Below, piece after piece: positions 6,421-11,646 of a DNA stretch of 11,646 nt (positions within the stretch are counted from its first letter, which is position 1; every line of letters begins with the position of its first letter). The DNA is taken from positions 1 to 11,646 of the forward strand of contig VBMR01000088.1 of the NCBI GenBank assembly GCA_005878325.1, in the 5' to 3' direction. Under the pieces are notes generated by a model that was not told the origin of the DNA, made no database searches, and saw only the letters and a list, made by a program, of their open reading frames with translations. A program made the translations under genes and the position numbers. This stretch comes from Methanobacteriota archaeon (GTDB lineage: Archaea; Thermoplasmatota; Thermoplasmata; RBG-16-68-12).

Positions 6421-6696
6421 GTGCCGGAGGACATTGTCTCGTTGACGAAGGGGTCGCGGTACCGGATCGAATCGATGGAGACGCGCGACCGCACGAAGGT
6501 CACGAAAGGGCTGTTCCGCGGGTATGCGACGATCGGCACGGACGACGCGGTCGTGATCGAGCTGGACGAGAGCCATCAGGAGATGAAGGGCAAGCTCCGC
6601 CTGATCCCCCTGCACGTCGTCCTCGCGGTCGACGTCTTGGAACACGTGCCGGGCGACGCCCCGAAGGTCGAGAAACACGGGACGATGTACGGTTGA
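6421..6696 (+). CDS. Small Sm/SH3-like beta-barrel protein (possible RNA- or protein-binding), function unknown
   Basis: A 91-residue protein. Its core (KGSRYRIESM, then KGLFRGYATIGTDDAVVIEL, then GKLRLIPLHVVLAVDVLE at 59-74) has the alternating strand pattern of Lsm and SH3-like small barrels. The 'G.f.Gy....dd.vvieL' portion resembles an Sm1 motif and the closing 'lIPl..v.avdv' strand resembles Sm2. This is a pattern judgement: the canonical Sm RNA-binding residues are not evident. GTG 6421 is fixed by the perfect SD in front. It is the third gene of the Nif3-elp3 operon and ends in TTGA, which includes the TTG at 6693. If the fold is right, a role in RNA or ribosome-related work would fit the Elp3 linkage, but that is inference. 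Confidence 0.6.
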   Translation: MPEDIVSLTKGSRYRIESMETRDRTKVTKGLFRGYATIGTDDAVVIELDESHQEMKGKLRLIPLHVVLAVDVLEHVPGDAPKVEKHGTMYG

Positions 6697-7295
6697 ATCC
6701 CTCCGAAAAGGTTCATCCCCTCCCGAGCGATATCATTCCCATGGCCCCCGCCCACGCCGCGGTCCCCGAGGTCCGGTCCCCCCGGGGATGGCTGGGCCTT
6801 GCCTTTCTCGGCGTCTGGTTGTATCTGGTTTCACAGCTGCTCCGGATCTTCCCGAACGGGATTGCGAACTCGTTCGACATCACGCCCGCTGAGGCGCTGC
6901 AGGCCCTCGCGATCACCTCGGGCCTGGGTCAGCTCGTCCTGTTCGCCGGACTGACCTCGGCCCTGTGGCGGGCGAACCGGGCGGCGGGATTGTCCGAGTT
7001 CAGCGTCCGTGGTCTGGCCCTGGGTGCTGCCGGCGTCGCGATCTTCTCCTTCGTCGAGATCGCGCTGTTCCTGGACTGGATCGGAGTTGCGGTGGAACCC
7101 CTCAGCCTGGTGCGGGGGACCGGGGCCCTCGATGCAGGAGCCATCGGAGGAACCGCGTTCGTGTTCGCCGGACTCGCCTCCCTCGGGTTCGGGTTGTCTC
7201 GCGCGATCGACTTGTTCGGTCGAGCTCAGCGGCAGTCGGTCCGGAGCCCACCGGAGGCCGTTCGATCGGCTCCGGGATCGGAGGAGACCGCCTGA
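6693..7295 (+). CDS. Four-helix integral membrane protein, function unknown
   Basis: A protein of 200 residues (184 from the internal ATG 6741) with four predicted membrane helices at about 33-51, 70-92, 105-128 and 147-170. The N-terminal tail is hydrophilic and the C-terminal tail is polar and low in complexity. Charges at the helix ends are modest and no transporter signature is visible. TTG 6693 overlaps the preceding TGA in TTGA, which suits translational coupling. ATG 6741 is a serious alternative: a TATA-like TTCATCCCC (6712-6720) lies about 26 bases before it, suggesting a leaderless internal transcript, and the 16 residues lost are not membrane. It ends in CTGA, overlapping the proposed elp3 start, and its 3' end contains the elp3 Shine-Dalgarno. 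Confidence 0.6.
   Translation: MNPSEKVHPLPSDIIPMAPAHAAVPEVRSPRGWLGLAFLGVWLYLVSQLLRIFPNGIANSFDITPAEALQALAITSGLGQLVLFAGLTSALWRANRAAGLSEFSVRGLALGAAGVAIFSFVEIALFLDWIGVAVEPLSLVRGTGALDAGAIGGTAFVFAGLASLGFGLSRAIDLFGRAQRQSVRSPPEAVRSAPGSEETA
6712..6720 (+). promoter_or_regulatory. Possible internal TATA element before ATG 6741
   Basis: TTCATCCCC is centred about 26 bases before ATG 6741 and resembles the elements before glyS (TTTATCCCC) and the Nif3-like gene (CTTATCCCG). It could drive a shorter transcript for the membrane protein and elp3. The match is short. Confidence 0.25.
7280..7286 (+). promoter_or_regulatory. Shine-Dalgarno that points to a CTG start for elp3
   Basis: GGAGGAG at 7280-7286 leaves 5 bases to CTG 7292. 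No ATG, GTG or TTG lies at a usable distance in the elp3 frame; the next near-start codon is TTG 7346, which has no SD. Confidence 0.55.
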
Positions 7296-8848
7296 CCGTC
7301 GCGGCCGGGAATCAGACCTCTTTCTTCGAAGCACTCGTCGACGCTTTGCAACGGAAACGACCCGAATCGAAGGACGCGCTCCAGCGGGTCAAGTTGGACG
7401 TCGCCCGCTCCCATGGCCTCGCGGGCCTTCCCGCCGATTCCGCGGTCCTCGCGCATGTCCCGGCCTCGATGCGGGAGGACCTGGTCGACCTCCTGCGGGT
7501 GAAGCCGGCCCGGACCGCGAGCGGCGTCGCGGTCGTGACCGTGATGACGGCCCCCCACGCGTGTCCTCACGGGGTCTGCACGTTCTGCCCGGGAGGCCCC
7601 CACCTTGGGACTCCGCAGTCCTACATGGGCTCCGAGCCCGCGGCTCAGCGGGCAGCCCGGCATGACTACCACCCGAAGACGCAAGCCGCCGACCGCATCC
7701 GTGCCTTGCGGGCGATCGGACACGACACGGACAAGGTCGACTTGATCGTCCTGGGCGGGACCTTCACGGCCCTCGATCCCTCCTACCGCGAGTGGTTCGT
7801 GAAAGGGTGCCTGGACGGCCTGAACGGGTTCGAATCTTCGACCCTGGAGCAGGCCCAAGACGCGAACGAGTCCGCTGCCTCGCGGTGCATCGGCCTCACG
7901 ATCGAGACGAAGCCGGATTGCTTCCTTGGCTCCGAGGTCGAGGAGGCCCTCTCGCTGGGGACGACCCGCGTCGAACTCGGGGTGCAGTCGACCCATGATG
8001 ACATCCTGGCAGCGGTTCACCGCGGCCACACGGACGCACAGACCCGCGAGGCGATGGGCCGCGCGAAGGGCGCGGGCCTGAAGGTCGGGGTGCACATGAT
8101 GCCCGGCCTTCCGGGAGCGAATCCCGATCGGGACTTCGAGTCGTTCCGGCTCCTGTTCGAGGATCCCGCCTACCGGCCCGACTTCCTCAAAATCTATCCG
8201 ACCCTGGTCCTCCCGGGCACGGCCCTTCATGGCCTCTGGAAGAGGGGGCGCTACACTCCCCTGGGGACCGAGGAGGCCGTCGAATTGATCGCCCGGGTCA
8301 AGGCGATCGTCCCGCGGTGGTGTCGAATCCAGCGAGTCCAGAGGGAAATCGGGGCGCCGGACATCGCGGACGGCGCGAAGCGGGGCGACCTGCGGGTCCT
8401 CGCGAAAGAGCGGCTGCGGTCCTTCGGCTTGGACTGCCACTGCGTCCGATGCCGCGAGGTCGGCTTCCGCGGCGTCGCCCCCCGCCCGGATGCCCTGGCG
8501 CTCCTGCGGACCGACTATGAATCTTCCCGAGGGTCCGAGGTGTTCCTGAGCATCGAGGACCCGGGGCTCGATGTGCTGGTCGCCTACCTCCGCCTGCGGA
8601 TCGACGGGCGGCTCGCGACGGTCCGAGAGCTGAAGGTCTTCGGCCGAATCGTCCCGATCCATGGTCCCTCGGGGGACCGGTGGCAGCACCGCGGTCTCGG
8701 CCGACGATTGATGGGGGAGGCCGAACGGATTGCCGAGCGAGAGTTCTGCGCCCGGCGGATGCGGGTCACCGCGGGAGTCGGAGTGAGAGAATATTTCCGC
8801 TCTCTCGGATACGGCCTGGAGCGGCCCTACATGGCCCGGGCGCTGTAG
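7292..8848 (+). CDS. elp3: Elp3-type tRNA uridine-34 modification enzyme (radical SAM plus GNAT)
   Basis: From CTG 7292 the protein has 518 residues, about full length for archaeal Elp3, which installs carboxymethyl-type modifications on tRNA wobble uridine using SAM and acetyl-CoA. The N-terminal tRNA-binding helices cover about 11-60. The radical-SAM cysteines are C91, C96 and C99 (CPHGVCTFCPGGP, archaeal CX4CX2C). Further signatures are GGTFTAL (155-161), IETKPD (204-209), ELGVQS (228-233), HRGHT (243-247) and HMMPGLPG (268-275). CHCVRCREVG (382-391) is the zinc-cysteine region linking to the acetyltransferase part. The GNAT domain shows QHRGLGRRLMGEAERIA (465-481) and YFRSLGY (501-507). 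CTG is chosen for its strong SD, its CTGA overlap with the upstream stop and N-terminal alignment; TTG 7346 would cut the first helix. It closes a five-gene operon. Confidence 0.92.
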   Translation: MTVAAGNQTSFFEALVDALQRKRPESKDALQRVKLDVARSHGLAGLPADSAVLAHVPASMREDLVDLLRVKPARTASGVAVVTVMTAPHACPHGVCTFCPGGPHLGTPQSYMGSEPAAQRAARHDYHPKTQAADRIRALRAIGHDTDKVDLIVLGGTFTALDPSYREWFVKGCLDGLNGFESSTLEQAQDANESAASRCIGLTIETKPDCFLGSEVEEALSLGTTRVELGVQSTHDDILAAVHRGHTDAQTREAMGRAKGAGLKVGVHMMPGLPGANPDRDFESFRLLFEDPAYRPDFLKIYPTLVLPGTALHGLWKRGRYTPLGTEEAVELIARVKAIVPRWCRIQRVQREIGAPDIADGAKRGDLRVLAKERLRSFGLDCHCVRCREVGFRGVAPRPDALALLRTDYESSRGSEVFLSIEDPGLDVLVAYLRLRIDGRLATVRELKVFGRIVPIHGPSGDRWQHRGLGRRLMGEAERIAEREFCARRMRVTAGVGVREYFRSLGYGLERPYMARAL

Positions 8849-9556
8849 TCACCCGGCTTCCTTGATCCAACCGAGCCGTCGTTTCTTCGTCGCCTCGACG
8901 TCGGCGGCGTTGCGGAAGTCCGATTCCGCTTCCGCGAGGTACTCGACCGCAAGTCGGAGGCCCTCCCGCGTCGGTGCCTTCACGTCGACCCCCGCTCGAT
9001 TCGCCTCGAAGGATCCGACCCTCGCGTCCGCGTCTGAAAGCATCGACTTCGCGAGGGCCAAGAACGTCGCCTCGACATTCTCCCCCGTCTTCGCAGAGCT
9101 GAGGAAGCCTTGGGTCTCGAACGTCTCCGAGAAATACTCGAGCACCTCCGCCACCTCCCGCCGGGAGGATGCGAGGTCCACCTTGTTTCCGACGAGAACG
9201 GACTGGATCGGCCCCGCGATTTTCGTGAGGTGGGGAAGCCAGTATTTTTCGAGGCTCGTGACCGTCTCCGAGCGCGTGACGTCGTAGACGAGGAGGGCGC
9301 CCTTCGCGCCCTGGAACGCGCTCTCTTGGATCCCTTTGTAACCCTTCTGCCCAAGGACATCCCAAATCATGAACGTCAGGTCGGTCGCCCGACCGGGGGA
9401 CTCGAGCCGGAGGTCCTTTTTCGTCACCTTCGTGCCGATCGTCGTGATGTACTCGTCGGCGAACTTGTCCACGACGAACCGGCGGATCAGGCTGGTCTTC
9501 CCGACCGCGCCGTCGCCGAGGAGCAATATCTTTCGCTTGATTCGATCGTCGACCAT
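8849..9556 (-). CDS. Rab/Ras-like small GTPase
   Basis: From ATG 9556 the protein has 235 residues and all GTPase motifs: P-loop GDGAVGKTS (14-22), switch I YITTIG (37-42) as in Rab proteins, WDVLGQ (65-70) with the hydrolysis glutamine kept, VGNKVDL (122-128) and SSAK (153-156). It should bind and hydrolyse GTP as a molecular switch. Residues about 175-235 form a charged helical C-terminal extension with no cysteine, so there is no prenylation signal. Proteins of this type occur in several archaeal groups; partners are unknown. An in-frame ATG at 9571 adds five residues. The frame stays open further upstream, but that is the PP-loop gene read in another frame. It is the last gene of the glyS operon, overlaps the PP-loop gene by 70 bp, and its stop abuts the elp3 stop with no base between. 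Confidence 0.85.
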   Translation of the reverse strand: MVDDRIKRKILLLGDGAVGKTSLIRRFVVDKFADEYITTIGTKVTKKDLRLESPGRATDLTFMIWDVLGQKGYKGIQESAFQGAKGALLVYDVTRSETVTSLEKYWLPHLTKIAGPIQSVLVGNKVDLASSRREVAEVLEYFSETFETQGFLSSAKTGENVEATFLALAKSMLSDADARVGSFEANRAGVDVKAPTREGLRLAVEYLAEAESDFRNAADVEATKKRRLGWIKEAG

Positions 9557-10113
9557 CGCGAGGCCGCCCATTCCTCGGGCAGTCCGAGCGAAGTGGCCGC
9601 GAGTCGGACCGTGGAGCGCGAGATCCGCGCCCCGACCGATGCCTCGACGAACGGAGATTGTACCCGGAGCCGTCGAAGCGCTTCGAGGACACGAGGATCC
9701 GATCGTTGCGGCCCAAATCCGGAGAGCCACAATTTCTCCGGGGCCCGTTCGTGGGCGGCGTAGAGGGGAAGAAAGGTCAGGAGCGCTTTCGCGGAAAGGC
9801 TAGGATTCTCCGCCCTCGCCCGCTTCAGAATCCGCTCGGTCCGTCCGGCGTTCAGTTCCTCAATTGTGACGCGGTAGTCGAGGTATTGCCTCGCCGCGTT
9901 CGCAGCCCGGAGATCCTCGGATTCGGCCGAACCGGCGACAACGCACTCGAGGTCGCAGCGCTTCCGAGCCACCATGGCCACGACCGTGGAACACAGGCCG
10001 CCGGAGTACGCCAAGGCGACCCGCAACTGCCCGGCGACGAGTTCGGCGACGCGGTCTTCGAGACGTTGGACGAGGGCCGCGGCACGCAGCGTCTCCCCAT
10101 GATCAAGCGGCAA
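9487..10113 (-). CDS. PP-loop ATPase, asparagine-synthase-like, with altered SGGxDS motif
   Basis: A 208-residue protein resembling the C-terminal ATP-pyrophosphatase domain of asparagine synthase. RVALAYSGGLCSTVVAMVAR (31-50) is the nucleotide-binding PP-loop, but the aspartate usual in SGGxDS is C41 here. LWLSGFGPQRSDPR (128-141) sits where relatives carry the second 'G.GaDE' region, and it too lacks the DE pair. The protein may be a divergent adenylating enzyme, such as one acting on a carboxylate or tRNA, or it may have lost activity. The start is TTG 10113, supported by GAGG 6 bases upstream and an 11-bp overlap with the end of glyS. No in-frame ATG precedes the PP-loop. Its 3' end overlaps the GTPase gene by 70 bp, and the last 20 residues may be a frame-drift tail. 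Confidence 0.65.
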   Translation of the reverse strand: MPLDHGETLRAAALVQRLEDRVAELVAGQLRVALAYSGGLCSTVVAMVARKRCDLECVVAGSAESEDLRAANAARQYLDYRVTIEELNAGRTERILKRARAENPSLSAKALLTFLPLYAAHERAPEKLWLSGFGPQRSDPRVLEALRRLRVQSPFVEASVGARISRSTVRLAATSLGLPEEWAASRWSTIESSERYCSSATARSGRPA

Positions 10114-11587
10114 ACACGGCCTCGCCGGAGAGCAGGCGGGCGAGCAATCCGGAGAGCTCCGCCTCGGCCACCCGGATCTGTTTTTGCGAGTCGCGCTCCC
10201 GCACCGTCACCCCTTTTCCCTCCAGGGTCTCATGGTCCACGGTCACCGAAAACGGCGTCCCAATCTCATCCATCCGGGCATAGCGACGTCCGATCGATCC
10301 GGAGTCGTCGTAGAAAACCACCAGCCGCTTCCTGAGCGCCGCGTACACCGACTCTGCCTTTTCCGGAAGCCCGTCTTTGTTGACGAGCGGGAACACCGCA
10401 GCCGGGACTGGGGCGAGCCGCGGCGGGAGACGCAAGACGATTCGATCCGTCTTCTGGTAGGACAAGTCGAGGAGCGCCCATGCGTTTCGGTCGACGCCAA
10501 ACGAAAGTTCGAGGACATGGGGCACGAGCTTCCGGGACCCGAACGTGACGGACTGCTTGACGTGCGAGCCGGCCTCGTGCCCCTTCAGGTCGTGGTCCGT
10601 GCGGTAGTGGACGCCGCCGACTTCTTTGAAACCGCCGAGGCTCTCCTGTCGGACCTGGATGTCGAAGTGGATCCGGTTGTAGAAGGCCCGTTCCTTCTCG
10701 TCCAGCTCGGCGAAGCGGAAGGCCTCCCGCGGAACGCGGAGCGCGTCGAGGTAGAAGCGCTGCACCTGCACGAGGTGCCACACGTACCAGGAGGGCAACC
10801 CGCGGGCCACGAAGTCTTTCGCGGGGAGATCGTGGGCTCCGCGTTCGTTTTTCTCGTCTGCCCAGGCGACCCGGACGGGGATCGAGGAGAGTTCGCCCAA
10901 GGGCACCAGGTCCCCGAATGTCTCGGGGTCGAAAAAAATCTGGAGCTCCGCCTGGAGGAACTCCCGCATCCGGTACGCCCCCTGCCGGGGGCTGATCTCG
11001 TTCCGGTAGGCGCGCCCGACGATGGCGAGCCCCATCGGAAGCTTCCGTCGGAGGGCCTCGAACTCTCGCTTGAAGTTGAGGAAGACACCCTGCGCGGTCT
11101 CCGGCCTCAGGTACGCGTGGTCCTTCCCGGTGGGACCCACACCAACGGGGAACATCATGTTGAAGGGGCGCCCCGGACCGAGGACTCCTCCGCAGTTCGG
11201 GCAGCGGACCTTGAGGTCGCGGATGCGGGTGTCGATCTCCTCCGCGGTGAGGCCTTCGTGTTCCTCATGGGTCGCGGCCTCGAGAAGATGGTCTCCGCGG
11301 TACGATTCGCCGCACCGGGTGCAGGTGACCAGGATGTCCGTGAAGTGCTCCACGTGGCCCGAGGCTTGGAGGGCCGCCTCCGGGAGGATCGTCGTGGTAT
11401 CGATCAGATAGTAGTTGTCGCTCAATCCGAGGAACGTCTCGATCCAAAGGTCCTCCCACCGCCGGCGGAGGAGGACTCCGTTGTGGCCGTAGTCGTAGAA
11501 CCCGGCGAACCCGCCGTACAGGTCGACCGCGGGCCAGAGGAATCCCCGGCGGACGGACAGGGACGTCAGGTCTTCATAGGAGGCCAT
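10103..11587 (-). CDS. glyS: Glycyl-tRNA synthetase (archaeal/eukaryal alpha2 type)
   Basis: A 494-residue class II aminoacyl-tRNA synthetase that charges tRNA-Gly. The N-terminal part has GFAGFYDYGHNG (26-37); most relatives have P where H35 stands. A zinc-finger-like insertion follows, CTRC (89-92) and CPNC (129-132). RPETAQGVFLNFK (161-173) is the glycine-specific signature of this type. Motif 2 is GRAYRNEISPRQGAYRMREF (191-210) and motif 3 is ELSFGVDRNAWALL (360-373), with L in place of the common proline. The C-terminal anticodon-binding domain runs from about 395 (PAAVFPLVN) to the end and includes IGRRYARMDEIGTPFSVTVD. ATG 11587 begins the family's N-terminus (MASYEDLTSLSVRRGFLWPA) and lies about 28 bases after a TATA-like element. 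It leads an operon with the PP-loop and GTPase genes. Confidence 0.95.
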   Translation of the reverse strand: MASYEDLTSLSVRRGFLWPAVDLYGGFAGFYDYGHNGVLLRRRWEDLWIETFLGLSDNYYLIDTTTILPEAALQASGHVEHFTDILVTCTRCGESYRGDHLLEAATHEEHEGLTAEEIDTRIRDLKVRCPNCGGVLGPGRPFNMMFPVGVGPTGKDHAYLRPETAQGVFLNFKREFEALRRKLPMGLAIVGRAYRNEISPRQGAYRMREFLQAELQIFFDPETFGDLVPLGELSSIPVRVAWADEKNERGAHDLPAKDFVARGLPSWYVWHLVQVQRFYLDALRVPREAFRFAELDEKERAFYNRIHFDIQVRQESLGGFKEVGGVHYRTDHDLKGHEAGSHVKQSVTFGSRKLVPHVLELSFGVDRNAWALLDLSYQKTDRIVLRLPPRLAPVPAAVFPLVNKDGLPEKAESVYAALRKRLVVFYDDSGSIGRRYARMDEIGTPFSVTVDHETLEGKGVTVRERDSQKQIRVAEAELSGLLARLLSGEAVFAA

Positions 11588-11610
11588 CGCGGTCCGGAAA
11601 GAAAGGAGGC

Positions 11611-11620
11611 GGGGATAAAG
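11611..11620 (-). promoter_or_regulatory. TATA-like promoter element of the glyS operon
   Basis: On the minus strand CTTTATCCCC is centred about 28 bases before the glyS ATG. Archaeal transcription starts about 25 bases after the TATA centre, so the mRNA would be leaderless or nearly so. No good SD precedes the ATG, which agrees. The region from 11621 to the window end shows nothing else. Confidence 0.5.
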
Positions 11621-11646
11621 GATGGGGTGGCCCCTCGAGACATCAC

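Noticed and set aside
6965..7291. 109-codon upstream extension of the elp3 frame
   Set aside because: It runs through the four-helix membrane protein gene in another frame and is arginine/proline-rich, with no Elp3 similarity.
7226..8689. 487-codon open frame on the minus strand opposite elp3
   Set aside because: It is exactly antisense to a clear Elp3 and its translation is low-complexity with no family pattern. Long antisense frames are expected in GC-rich genes.
9557..9730. 58-residue N-terminal extension of the GTPase
   Set aside because: This stretch is the PP-loop gene read in another frame, and Rab-like proteins begin just before the P-loop.

Overview
The window looks like a piece of a high-GC archaeal chromosome, probably from the Thermoplasmata or a related euryarchaeal group. 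The evidence for an archaeon is an archaeal/eukaryal-type single-chain glycyl-tRNA synthetase, an archaeal Elp3 with the CX4CX2C radical-SAM motif, a Rab/Ras-like small GTPase, winged-helix regulators, TATA-like elements close to start codons, and one perfect archaeal Shine-Dalgarno sequence (GGAGGTGA). The lineage is an inference, because no rRNA or other phylogenetic marker could be compared.

Left part (1-2431). The 3' end of a TPR-like protein gene is followed by a GlmS-like SIS-domain sugar isomerase gene that carries an in-frame TAG at its 48th codon. A winged-helix regulator gene runs convergently and overlaps the SIS gene by 56 bp. A 62-residue protein of a conserved uncharacterised family lies beyond it, also on the minus strand, with a possible terminator downstream.

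Middle (2432-5190). A gene-free stretch of about 500 bp with little recognisable content leads to a GlcD/AGPS-type FAD-linked oxidase, probably starting at GTG 2929 just after a perfect 8-1-8 inverted repeat. Two small membrane-protein genes follow as a pair.

Right part, plus strand (5191-8848). Five genes form a very tight operon: Nif3-like metalloprotein, winged-helix protein, Sm/SH3-like small barrel protein, four-helix membrane protein, and Elp3. Three of the four junctions are stop/start overlaps (TTGA, TTGA, CTGA) and the fourth uses the perfect SD. Elp3 has no ATG, GTG or TTG at the expected position; a CTG with a strong SD is the best start.

Right part, minus strand (11587-8849). glyS, a PP-loop (asparagine-synthase-like) ATPase gene and a Rab-like GTPase gene overlap one another and form an operon read from a TATA element just upstream of glyS. 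It converges on elp3 with no intergenic base. Both flanking operons include translation-related genes (tRNA wobble modification by Elp3, tRNA charging by GlyRS).

I found no CRISPR, insertion sequence, tRNA or rRNA. I see no clear undescribed defence or mobile system. The best leads are the TAG-interrupted SIS gene, the CTG-started Elp3, and the two compact operons.
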